A stretch of 64,000 nucleotides of DNA from Linum tenue (lineage: Eukaryota > Streptophyta > Magnoliopsida > Malpighiales > Linaceae): the NCBI GenBank assembly GCA_946122785.1, contig CAMGYJ010000003.1, forward strand, positions 1,488,001 to 1,552,000, written 5' to 3'. Of this stretch, positions 45,096-57,369 are shown piece by piece. The notes under the pieces were generated by a model. That model searched no databases, was not told where the DNA came from, and saw only the letters and a list, made by a program, of their open reading frames with translations. Made by a program: the position numbers and the translations under genes. The first letter of the stretch is position 1; each line of letters begins with the position of its first letter.

Positions 45096-45561
45096 TAAGC
45101 TCACACCAAATCAGCAGCCGATTGCTGAAGATTATGGCAGTTCCTTCAATGTATAATGCAAATGCCATATGCATTCCTTGTCTACGTCATATTTGTAACA
45201 GGGATGCTGTTGTTTCCATCGTTGAATCTTTAGTCTTTACTATTAGATTCTGACATTGTTTCTGTATTTGCTAATCTTCAAGCAATATCATGAGAATTCA
45301 AAGGACCTGATTGGAATTGTTGATATTATTGAAACCCTATAAAGCATACGTGGATTACAACATGTCAAAAAAGCTCTGCTTCTTCCTACCATCTCATTCT
45401 CACAAAAGCTCTCATTATCCATCCACTGAAACAAAAATCTTCTGAGTAATCCACAAAAAGAATTCTTATGTACAGCTTGTTTCCAAGCAATGAGATTCAC
45501 TGAGCTCCATGATCGAAGAATGGGAATTTCTGAATACCGAAAATATGGCTTGTGGCGCCTC

Positions 45562-48500
45562 CTACCACTGGGAATCGCGGTAGATTGGTTGTGGAACCCA
45601 CTTGAGGCTCAAATTCAGCCTTCCAGATTTAGCACCATCCAGCGTGAAGCATTCTCTGTATTCTCCTTCCAATATGACCCTGGTCAACGTCAAGATGCAT
45701 CTCCCAATATACTCCTAAATAACAAAATATTGAATGAGAACAGTGCTACCAAAAATCCAAACTTGTCAGGAACCACAATCCATGGGCGCTTTGAGAGAGG
45801 ATGGTACCAAACTTACCTTGCGAAACGTGTCGTGATCATAAACTTCAGCAATGAGCATATCATGCAGTGCATCCTCCACAACAAAGTCAAATGTTTGGTT
45901 CCACTCAGGGTTCAAGTTCTCATTCACGACCTAGCAAGAAAAGGAAAGGCTAAAATGATGAATATGAATTGGTCGTATTATTGAGAATTTATAAAATCAA
46001 CAGAAATGGAGACATTGGAAGACTCAAGTGTAATGGAAGAGAAACTTACCCTGGTTTTGTTTTTAGTATCCGACTTTTTCATGGTAAGGACAACAAAAGG
46101 ATCAGCCTTGCCCATGAGATCAACAACAGGCAAGTCTTCAGCAGAAATCACGGTTACAGAAAGAACTCCTCTAACAATCACCTCCCTTTTCTTCTGTGAG
46201 ACTTCCCTTTCAGTTAGAGCAGCATCTGCTATTCCATTTCCTGAACTTTTAAGCACCCTTTCTAAGGTTGTCATTTCGACTTTCTTGGCAAAGGGGTTGG
46301 TGAAGCTGTTCTCCATACCATACGGGCAGTAGAGCAGCTCCAAGTGGACCTAAAAGATGGTATCAATCACAGCAAGCCATAAATGTACATTAAACTTAGG
46401 AATTCCAGCAGCGTTTTGACTAATTAACTACCATGACAAATCTCACCTCCCCTCGGTATTTGTTGTCTCTTTGAACCTCCAAATCTTTGACCAGCTTCAA
46501 CCACACATCCTTCACTTTACCAGGTTCAAGCTCGCTTAATTGAACTTGAGCACATCCAAGTAGCTCAGAAGCTTGAAGCCCCTCATCATCAAAAATCTTA
46601 ACATACAAGTGTTGAGTGGATGCATCCTCAACAACAAATTCATAGTGCTCATTCCAGATTGGATTCAGATCATTGCTCTGCAGGAATACAGTTTAAAAAC
46701 CTTCATCCCAAGCAAGTTAAAGAAGGCTATGAACTATGAAAAAGAAGCCAGGTATCTTACGATGATTTTACTGGTTTTTGTTCGTTCACGTAGCGGCCTT
46801 ATGTACAGCTCAGCATAGGGATCTGATTTCCCTATGAAGTCTTTGTTTGTCAAGTCCTTAGCCTGCACAAGTTTCACTTCTAGTGTACCAGATGGCTTCA
46901 ACTCCAAGTCACTAAACATAGGAAAAGAAAGGGCTCCACGATGATGATATCGCGAAGACAGGAATAGCTGGGGAAACATGAGATAACTTTTTGTTTGGAA
47001 TTTCTTCTGAGTTTTAAAGATATCAACCAAGTTTTGAATAGCTTTAACACATTCAATCAAATATTCCTCCTAGAACATTGGTCTACCTGAACAGGGTCTA
47101 AACAACATTATGACTCGGTTCATGGGTCTACATCAATGTGCACAAGCAAATATAACATTTGTAATATAGATTGCCACACCTGTAATCCCCAGGCAAAATA
47201 GGGACAATTTTTCGGACCGGCCAGGTAATAGAGTCTTCAATAGCATTGTGTATAGTATCCTGTGCACAATAAGGAAGTGGTTTTGTAATTAGTATTAGCA
47301 TTAGTTTCACCACATATGAAAGAGTTCCCAAAAAATAATTACGAACCTCCAAAGCACCAGAGAGTCCAGGAATAGATGTTATGTCACCTCCAATTACTTT
47401 AAGCTTAAAGTCAAACTTTTTCTGCACAACCAATACATGTTCGTTAAGAGCATTATAATCTCTACATCAGAAGTTGTCAAAAACTAGAAAGACAAAATGC
47501 TGAACCTTTTGTCTCAGTGAATAACAAACAGCTCCAAAGCAAGGAAGCTCTTCAACTAGCGGTTTGAAGATTAACCTGAAAACCCCTGTAAATCCAATAT
47601 CTTTGACCTGGATAGAAGATATGAAATTAAAAAAAAAGGTAAAAAAGGAATTATCAAAAAGTTGGAATCCCATAGATCAAACAAACTAGCTTCACATTAC
47701 AACAAACGTCAATATATTTGCGGTGGCAGAAGGACACTAACAACTTCATCTTGGAGATCAGTCATCAGAGTAAGAAGGATAATTAAACACTGTGGTCTTT
47801 AATTCATTTAAATGGTTGACATTGCAATTCTATGAGTAATAATAAGCACCTGAACAGGCAATGAAACACCAAGCCTGGTCTTCACATCAAGTACTATGTT
47901 TGGATTTCCATCCCAGTTCATTTCCAACTCCATAGTAACACCACTGCTATCAGATTCCAAAATGGATACTCCTGGACAATGACACAATGGCATTGCTTTC
48001 GTAAGGACGTTTGGATAACCAAAGTTAAACAATCGTTTGCAACTATTAACCGAATCATTGAACGCACAGTTAGAAAACCACACTCTTCCACGATATTTAC
48101 AAGAGACAGAATCTTCATCAGCCTAAAGGAAGCTTACGGAAACGCAATTCTCTACTTCGAATCTCAAACTAGTCCAAGTTTCGCTAATCAGAAAAGAAAA
48201 GCAAGAAGTGGACCAACCTGTGAACTGAGGGGCAACTGTACCAAGAGTGAACTTGGAGAACTTGAGAGATGAAAGAATTATGGGTCTGTATTGCTCAAGA
48301 GTCGGCTCAACTGAGCTCTTTATAAGTTCAGAAGCTGCCTACAATGCGCCAAGATTTCCAAGAAAACAAATCTTAACTCCCCCATCAAACCACAATGTCT
48401 CAAACATTCATCAAGATTCAAGCTTAACCAAGAGGACATTGAAGTTACCAACCTCGTTAACATAAGGCCAGATCTTCGTCAGATGAGAATTAAGCCAATT

Positions 48501-48917
48501 CAACTGTGCAATACACACACAAAAAAAAACCCAACAAATCAGGAGACCCAGCTGAGGACATTTTTTGACAGAAACACAGATCAACAACAACTTCTCACCT
48601 TCTGGCGCTGAGAGAAGACGACCCAAGAAGGGTAATACTCGGGACCCAACAGCTGTCTAGAATCCTCAACCGTCATTCTCGCAAAAGCCGCCACCGTCGC
48701 CGCCTGAAACCAGCCAAATCAATGAGCACCCACATCACGAAATTGCCAAAGTTCAAAACTTTCTCATCCACCCAGTGAAGTAAAACGAAGTCAATAAAAC
48801 CGAGACACTGACCAGGTCAGTACGAAGCTTGGATCGCGCATTCTCGGAGCGGACGAATACGACGATCAGAGCAAAGCCCACGACTATCCCGACGACTAAG
48901 CCAACGACGAAGGACAT
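45562..48917 (-). CDS. SYT5: Plant synaptotagmin SYT5-like (SMP, two C2 domains)
   Basis: A plant extended-synaptotagmin-type protein that tethers the ER to the plasma membrane and transfers lipids. The 13 exons are 48813-48917, 48599-48703, 48453-48503, 48218-48338, 47850-47971, 47506-47607, 47347-47421, 47180-47259, 46761-46911, 46447-46677, 46050-46349, 45817-45930 and 45562-45714, giving 569 residues. It has an N-terminal transmembrane segment (VVGLVVGIVVGFALIVVF), an SMP domain (about 70-250, WLNSHLTKIWPYVNE, GTVAPQFTG), C2A (LEVKLVQAKDLTNKDFIGKS) and C2B (LSVTVISAEDLPVVDLMGKA), ending YRDSQW. The Ca-binding Asp residues in both C2 loops look present. It is the intact paralogue of the truncated copy at 54404-56765. 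Confidence 0.92.
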
Positions 48918-50739
48918 TTTCTTCCAACTGGATTCAGCTGGAAGCAGAGAAAGAAGAGGTGAAGCGGGAAAACAAGGGAATGGACAAGAAGAAGAAGAAG
49001 AAGAGTAGATGAAGTGAACAGTAACGGGTTTTCCGGGGAAACGGATTGGGGAAGGAAGCCTTTCCGATGGTGGGTCAGATTGGGAATTGATTGATGGGAA
49101 AGTTGGAAGAAGAATTAGAATATGGCCATTGAGAAAACGAGGAAATTCGTCGTGGAAATCAAAGATTTTTGTGGGGAAAGGGACGTGGCTTTTTTTTTCA
49201 AGTCGGCCCTCTTGCTTGCGAATGAACTAACAACTTCAAAGACACGCGGCTTGGAAGGGCCAAATGTAATAAGGGAAATGAAACGGCGAGAAAAGACCGG
49301 ACGGCGACCGTGTTCACCGTCGCTGCCGACATGAACCGAACTTTTCGATTTAACGCCGGTCGATGCCTGTCAACTCTTTTCCTTTCTTTCTCTTGGGAGC
49401 TTGGACACTCTGTTTTCGCCTTTCTAGCAAATATATATATTTCCCCTTTTGGAGGTTACATAATCTGATAATCCGTGCAAGTTTGACTAAAATTGTGCAT
49501 GGTTTTGAGATCATTTGGGAATAGGAGTAGGAAATGGAGAGTGACAGACTCAACATTATCAAGTAGTTTACAAAACGCTACATCTACTCAAATTGATTGG
49601 GGAGGTTTAACGTCTATACTTATTTGATGTAAAAGATGTTTATCAAGAAATTAATTTTGTGCTAGATCACATTGCTTTTTTAGGAAACTACTTTTCTGGA
49701 TGAACATATGTCAATGTTGCTTTGGCCTCAATTGGATATTGGTCTTATTTTGATCATATTTCAGATTTTCGATGGAGAAACCAAAATTAATATAACCATT
49801 AGACATGGGAAGGTAAAATTCTATTTTCATTAGTTTTCTCGGTGGAAACAATGATTTCAAATGGAAGCGACATTTGAATGGAAAACATAATAAAAAGACA
49901 TGTATGATAATGTTGTCATAATAAAATATCATACATGACATGAAAAGTACAAAATATATCTATAATCCAATAAATTAATCTACATTTCAAAAAGGTCATT
50001 GGAGTAGATTCATTTTCACTCAGGAACATAATGATTATTGATAAGATAATACTTCTTGAGATTGTGCAGGACATCGCTGCGACGCTGCCAAACAATTTAG
50101 TAAAATTGAGTGGTAAAATTGTGATTGAGTCCGTACTTATCAATACCACACAATTCATTGCTTTTGTTTCGAGAATGTGAAACATTAGTTCTAGTAAAAT
50201 AATATATTCCATCAAAACGAATATCTTACCAGTATGATATACCAATCAATATTATCTTATATTATCAATGACATAAAATCAATCAATACAGTTTTTACAT
50301 AAAAACTTATTTATATATCTTCACATTTTAACTACTAATAAAACTGAAATTTAACAGTTCGACTTCGATTGTCCGATACAATACAAATATAGTTACCATG
50401 GTGAGAACTCAAAGAAAAAACATCAATTTCTACCAAAGAAAAAACATCAAGCTTGTAAGTTGCAAGTCCACTACATAAATGAGGTATGAGATCATTGAGA
50501 TGTCCAATCCAAACTCAATAATTGGGACGAATAAACCCTATCTATATCTCCATAGAAAGAAAAAAGAAAAAAAAGGGGGGAATTCAGAGTCTCACAAGTC
50601 ACAATAGTCGTAGGTCGCTTCGCTTCTCCGCTGACTCTGCCCCCACAGCTAGAGGCAGAGCAACTCTACTCTCTCCTGCTCCTTCCTCAACTTTGTTGCC
50701 ATCCGGTTGTCTTTTTCCTCTCCGCTTAATAAAAATCCG
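48918..50739. other. Divergent promoter region of SYT5 and CLC
   Basis: About 1.8 kb between two gene starts on opposite strands. From 49560 to 50400 it is AT-rich with no repeat or gene that I can support. The last 180 bases (50560-50739) are probably the CLC 5' untranslated region. The first 150 bases next to SYT5 are purine-rich, including a GAAGAAGAAG run near 48990. Confidence 0.5.
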
Positions 50740-53700
50740 ATGAACAGACTTTCCCCGGACGGCGGTTTTGATGGCAACGGCAACTCCGAATCACTTGCAA
50801 CTCCCTTATTGCTCCCACAGCGTTCCCTCACCAATTCAACCTCTCAGGTCGCCCTCGTCGGCGCCAATGTCTGCCCTATCGAAAGCCTCGACTACGAGTA
50901 AGATCCCCCAGTTCGAAAAGTTCGATTCTTTTCTTTGTTTTCCCGTTTGGGTTCATCTGGGTTCGAGTAATTTCTTACTGGGTTCGGCGCAGAATCGCGG
51001 AGAATGACGTGTTCAAGCAGGACTGGAGGTCTCGCGGGAAGAAGCAGATGTTCCAGTACTTGTTCATGAAGTGGTCGCTCTGTTTCCTTGTTGGATTGAT
51101 TGTTAGCCTAATTGGGTTCTTCAATAACTTGGCCGTCGAGAACATTGCTGGATTGAAGTTCGTTGTCACCTCCAACATGATGCTCGCAGGAAGGTTGGGA
51201 TTAGCATTTAGCAGAGTGTTTTTTTCTCGAGCTAATACTGCTGCAAATTTTTAAAGCTTTTATCCTTTTCCCCGCTGAATTTGGATGGAAAATTGTTGGC
51301 AGGTCCAAGATGGCATTTTTCGTGTTCTCTGCATCTAACATGATATTGACTCTGTTTGCATGCCTCATCACGGCATTCATAGCTCCGGCTGCCGCCGGTT
51401 CTGGTATACCTGAAGTGAAGGCTTACCTCAATGGTGTGGATGCTCCTGGAATCTTGTCTTTGCGCACTCTGTTTGTCAAGGTAAAGGTTTTGGATGCTTT
51501 CTTTAGTTTAGGTTTGCTCAAATCAAGAGACTTGCCTAGATAAGTAAGAATGGCAATGGAGTGGGGTAGGGATTGGTATTTCTATATCCATATTAGTTCT
51601 TTGTCTGGAGTACGAGTCGGATTAGGTAATTTATGTTAGGAAATGGATCGGGACAGATCAACAATACCCAACCTGCATAAACGTTCGTAATGCAGGTTGT
51701 TGGAAGCATCACAGCTGTGTCAGCATCTCTTGTAGTTGGGAAGGCAGGGCCAATGGTCCACACAGGCGCCTGCGTTGCATCCTTGCTCAGCCAAGGTGGC
51801 TCTAAGAAGTATGGCTTGACATGGAAATGGCTAAGATTCTTCAAGAATGACCGTGACAGGCGAGACCTCGTCACCTGTGGATCAGCAGCTGGAATTGCTG
51901 CTGCCTTTCGCGCCCCAGTAGGTGGTGTGCTCTTCGCCCTCGAAGAAATGGCCTCCTGGTATAGCTAGCTAACCATTCTGACAATGTTGCTCTCCTGATG
52001 ACAAAACCCAAAAGGATTCTGAAGTCTCTACATTGTCTTGCTTTTTGCAGGTGGAGAAGTGCCCTGTTGTGGAGATCTTTCTTCGCAACAGCTGTAGTCG
52101 CCATAGTTCTCCGTGCCCTAATCGATGTGTGTTTGAGTGGGAAATGTGGTTTGTTCGGCAAAGGAGGGCTCATCATGTTCGACGTCTATTCAGCAAACAT
52201 CACTTACCATCTTGCTGACATACCTTCTGTGCTTCTTCTTGGAGTCATGGGAGGCATCTTGGGAAGCTTCTATAACTTCTTGCTCGAGAAAGTCCTTCGA
52301 GTGTACAACTACATCAACGAGTAAGATCCTAATCACTTCTTGTTAGCTTCTTGAGAATCAGGGGGTTTGTATGTTCGGTTGTGGTCCAAGTCGATCCAAG
52401 GTGAACCGAATTGTTGTACTCCCCTATCTAAGAACAAACGATGACCAACTCTGAATTCCTTGTTCCTAGGAAAGGCACGGTCTACAAGATCCTACTAGCT
52501 TGCCTGATATCACTGTTCACATCATGCCTCCTCTTTGGAGTCCCATGGCTGGGCACATGCCAGCCGTGTCCACCCGATGCATTGGAGGCTTGTCCGACGA
52601 TAGGCCGATCAGGAAACTACAAGAAGTTCCAGTGTTCGTCTGGCCACTACAATGATCTCGCCAGCCTCATCTTCAACACCAATGACGATGCCATTCGTAA
52701 CCTCTTCAGCAGGAATACTGACTCTGAGTTCCATGCCTCCTCAGTCCTCGTGTTCTTCCTCATCTGCTGCGTCCTCAGCATCCTCAGCTACGGTATCGTT
52801 GCTCCAGTCGGTCTTTTCGTCCCTGTCATAGTCACTGGTGCATCATATGGCCGGTTTGTTGGAATGCTGTTTGGCAGTCGACCCCACTCCAGCCTCAACC
52901 ATGGCCTCTATGCTGTCCTGGGAGCTGCATCGTTCCTGGGTGGATCAATGAGGATGACCGTCTCGTTATGTGTGATTCTTCTCGAGCTCACAAACAATCT
53001 GTTACTTCTTCCATTGATAATGTTGGTTCTATTGATCTCAAAAACAGTTGCTGATGCTTTCAACGGCAATATCTATGACTTGATCATGAAAGCGAAAGGT
53101 TTGCCATATCTCGAGGCTCACGCCGAGCCTTACATGAGACAACTGACGGTTGCTGATGTGCTCTCTGGTCCTCTTTGGACATTCCATGGGGTTGAGAAGG
53201 TTGGTACTATTATTCATGTGTTGAGGATCACGAGGCACAATGGGTTCCCCATCGTCGATGAACGTTCTGAGGACGATTCACGAGTGCTTTCTGGGCTGAT
53301 CCTTCGAGCTCATCTCATCGTGCTGCTGAAGAGGAAGGATGCCTTTATGTCGACACCAGTAGAGAGAGGGGGAGGTGGCGCAGAGTTCTCTGCTGCTGAC
53401 TTTGCAAAGAGAGGATCGGGGAATGGGGACACCATTGACGATTTGCAGATTAGTGCAGAGGAGATGGAGATGTACGTCGACTTGCGTCCTTTTACGAATG
53501 CTTCTCCGTACACTGTCGTGGAGACCATGTCACTCGCCAAGGCTCTTGTTCTGTTCAGACAACTTGGGTTAAGACATCTCTTGGTTATCCCCAAGATCAG
53601 CAATGTAAGTAGTCTCTTTTCCTGCCTGATTTAGATCTTAAAATGTTACAATCTTAGAGCAGGAAATCTCGTCATATCTCAACGACGCATTATAATTTCT

Positions 53701-54192
53701 AATGCGTCGAGAGAACGAATCTACTTTACTTCTACTCCTACGATACGAATACTACTAAACTGATTTATTATTCATTAACGTATGAAAACCAAAGAACAAC
53801 GTACATATTTATAGGACTACTCTCACAACCCTTTCCCTGTCAAACTAGGTAAACTTATCCTATTCCAATGATCTATGGCAAAAAAAATAAAAAATCCTAT
53901 TCCAACAAGTAAATAATAACTTCCTCAACAAGACACAATAAACTAATACGAATAACAATAATGACCCAATAATTAACTAATAATAATATCTAACTACTAA
54001 GCCCATCTTGTCTAGTGATTCTTCTAACTATAAAGTTCATGTCTTTGAAACTTGCAGAGATCACCGGTGGTAGGAATACTGACGAGGCACGATTTCATGT
54101 CGGAACATGTACTGGGATTGCATCCATTGCTTTTCAGGAGCAGGTGGAAGAGGTTGAGGTTGCGGCTCCCACGGACTCTGAGCATCTTCTAA
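50740..54192 (+). CDS. CLC-G: CLC-g-like vacuolar anion transporter
   Basis: A CLC-family chloride/anion transport protein, probably in the tonoplast. The exons are 50740-50897, 50993-51193, 51303-51480, 51696-51958, 52051-52320, 52470-53604 and 54058-54192, giving 779 residues. The selectivity motif is GSGIPEVKAYLNG (Ser, not the Pro of nitrate-type CLC-a). The helix-F motif reads GKAGPMVHTGA, with Ala in place of the gating glutamate of GKEGP. The proton-glutamate region FALEE and the NIYDLI tyrosine are present. Two CBS domains follow (about 600-770, ISAEEMEMYVDLRPFTN, VVGILTRHDFM). The C-terminus WKRLRLRLPR fits CLC-g. The last intron (53605-54057) is AT-rich. The gene is complete and convergent with the chimeric SYT copy. 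Confidence 0.9.
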
Positions 54193-54403
54193 AGAGGATC
54201 TGATCCTCAGTCCACCGCAAAGGTTGTACATTTGTAGTTTAGAGAGGCAGAGACTGAGAGGTAAATATGTGGAGTTCATTTCTGGCAACTAATAATGTCA
54301 AGCAATGTCGGTTTCAAAGTTCACGCACCATTACAATTTCCCTTCAAATTCATGTTTCTATGTAAAGGCATTGGTTTAAAAGACTGACCAGTAGAAAAGC
54401 TTT

Positions 54404-56765
54404 TCATGACGAGTGAAGTTTCGTCGCGTCGAGCTCGAGAATCAGGCCATTTAATTCCTCGTACGTCACAGGGAACGGCCGGCCGAGGACAGATCGAATG
54501 AACGGCCGATAGCGCGGGCCAAGCCCGCGGAGGATTCTGCGCACTAGTTTCTCGTCGGAGACAGGGAGTCCAACAGCTGCAAGCCGATCCGCCAAGGCTC
54601 TCGCTCGCCGAAGATAGACAGTGGCATTGTCGGAATCACGACCCAAATCACAGAGCTCAGCAGCGGATGACCAGATCGGGCGGGAGGTTCCGGTGCGGAA
54701 AGCTGCTACCAGCATCGTCAGCGAAATGCGTGCCGTCTGGGTTGCCAGCATGACGAGTTGCTCCTGCCACTGCGCCAACCCCACCGCTGCCGGATTGGGT
54801 TCGTTCCCTTCGAGTGCGAGGATGGGTTCGCCGTCGTCGGACTGAGGTTTCCGGTGTAGATAATTGTTTGCCGTTCGGATTATATAGCTGTTTGCTGTCA
54901 GCGCAACGTAGAGCTGGATTTGGGGATTCGGCAACCGGGGGATGGATGGATTGCGAGACTTGAATAGAACAGGGACGATCTTTCGTATCGGCCAAGTAAT
55001 GGAGTTCCCAATAGCACTGTCTATGACATCCTGCATGTTTAGTCACTCGAATTATTCACACGAAACCGTTGAATTATTCACCAAACAAATATGAGAAGGG
55101 ATGAATAGTCACGAACCTCTAGAGCATCAGATATTCCAGGAAGGGGATTCCACAGATTGATTGTTCGCACCGGGCATGTAAATGAGTTCACAATAGCATT
55201 GCCTATAATATCCTGTTAATAGAAATTAAAACGATAAGTGGTATTGGTGATTTGATTTTTAGGTGACACAATGAGTTCAAGATTAATTACTGAACCTCTA
55301 GAGCACCAAAAAGTCCAGGAATTGATGTGAACTCATCGCCTCCAATTTCAAGCTGAGAGTCGAGATTCTTCTGCACAAATATATATGCGAGGGCACATCG
55401 TGTCAACTGAGTATTATTTTTAGGTTGTCAACTATGAGAGAGGTCTGTAACTAAGCAATTAGAAACTACAAGAAAAACTAATTAGAGATGTTGCTAATTA
55501 ACCTTTTGTCTCAGAGAAAAACGAATGTTCCCCAAGCGAGGAAGCTCCTCAAGCGTCGGCTTGAAGATCAGCCTGAAAACCCCAGTGAATCCGATATCTT
55601 TCACCTGGACGTATCAACCGAACGATGATTCCAAAGTCGAAACCTCCTCATAGCATCCGATATGATTTGTTCTTAAAATTTTAGAACTACAAGTACTATA
55701 ATGCAAAAAATTAAATTTATCAAGGTAGTAAAAAGTAATTTTCCCGCCCAACATTTTCGGGCGTGTTTATAAAAATGTCAAACTTTAGGTCTTAAATTAT
55801 AAAAAGAAATTTAAAATTTCCTAAAAATTCATGCTTGGTCAGAAAGCTTCAGATTAAAACAAAAATCATACAATCTGAAATATCTAATAATTGCAAACGT
55901 ATGTTCAAATAATATATTTGGATTACTATGTATTTCAAATACCACTATTTCATGTTCAAGATTACAAATACATGCATTGTTAAATACCTGTACAGGCAGT
56001 GAAATACCGGCAAACCTGGTCTTCAAATCAAGAACTATGTTAGGGCTTCCATCCCAGTTCATTTCCAACTCCACAGTCATCCCAATGCTATCAGAATCCA
56101 GAATGGAAATTCCTAAATGGTATATGAATCACACACAATAAGTATGTATTGTATCATAGCTAATAGAAGAAGAAGAAGAAACCAACCTGTGAACTGAGGG
56201 GCAACTGTGCCAAGAGTGAAGATGGAGAACTTGAGAGATGACAGAACCATGGCCGGCCTGTGTAGCTCAAGAGTAGGTTCAACAGACTTCTTTATCAACT
56301 CAGTTGCCGCCTCGTTGATATAAGGCCAGACTATGGTCAGATAAGAGTTTAGCCATTTCAACTGCGTCAAAAACCCAGCCAAAATCAGGGAAATCCCAAC
56401 TGTGGATATGGTTAATCACTTCACCTAACCTTTTGGGGCTTGGAGAAGTCCACCCAAGAAGGGCAATAGCACTCAGAACTCGTCGTCGTCGCCACCCTAA
56501 ACAGCTTCCTGCAGTCCTCCATCGTCATCCTGGCAAACGCTGTCACTGCTGCGGCCTGAGAAACATGATCACTACTCCATCAGGAAAAGGAAAAGGAAAA
56601 ATAAAAGATCAAAGACCAAGGTTATGAATTCAAGCTTGGGGTCAAACAATCATCACTGACAAGTTCCATTCGATGCTGAGATCGTGCATTCTGTGACCGG
56701 AGGAATGCAACCACCAGAGTGAAACCGAAAACTATACCGGCGACTAAGCCAACGAAGAAGGACAT
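54404..56765 (-). CDS. Chimeric SYT SMP protein with gag-like C-terminus
   Basis: A partial duplicate of the SYT5-like gene. The exons are 56661-56765, 56430-56555, 56187-56361, 55988-56112, 55503-55604, 55296-55370, 55117-55212 and 54404-55030, giving 476 residues with an intact frame and GT-AG borders. The first six exons match SYT exons 1-7 (transmembrane segment and SMP domain). Exon 7 is a duplicated hybrid exon. Exon 8 begins DVIDSAIGNSITWPIRKIVP, as in SYT, then changes to about 190 residues unlike SYT, including LADRLAAVGLPVSDEKLV, ILRGLGPRYRPFI and VTYEELNGLILELD, which look like Copia gag (UBN2 type). Both C2 domains are absent. It might tether or transfer lipid poorly; any function is unknown. 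Expression needs proof. Confidence 0.75.
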
Positions 56766-57369
56766 TTCTTCAAACCGGAAGCAGAACAAGAAAGATGAGG
56801 TGAAGTTGGAGAAACTGGGGAAGGAAGAAGACTATAAGAGTGGACATTCTCATCAGTCAATCAGATGCTACTGTTCAATACTATTCATTAATGATGCAAC
56901 TACCTAGTACCTTCATCAGAAAAGGACCAGAGAAGAGCAGACTTTTCTTTCTGTACGGAGGCAAGTTTGCAGCTTAACAAGTCAACAGACTATCTTTTTT
57001 CCTGGGAGAAACAAATTATTCTTTTGGTCCACAAATTGGTGCCAGGATTTTGGATGTGTGTCAAATGCGGAATCCAGATACACAATACAATAAGGGCAAC
57101 TACAACACAGTAACCAATTGGTACTCCATCCCGAAAATAGGGATGGTGGAAAGGGTATGTCGTGCCACTATATGAATAAACCTGCTAAGAGTGCGAAAAA
57201 TATAAGACCTTTGAGTGTCCAGCAAGGCATCTAACAGCTCCCCGGTCTGTAAAAGAATTGCAAGTATGAGCACATTTCTGGAAACCAATAATGTCAAGCA
57301 ATGCCGGTGTATGTGTTCCATTACACTTTTGTATTCATGTTTGATATAAGCCAAGGTTGAAGGAGAGCT

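Noticed and set aside
54015..54203. Separate 62-codon frame downstream of CLC
   Set aside because: It is an out-of-frame reading of the last CLC exon (54058-54192), whose true frame gives VVGILTRHDFM.
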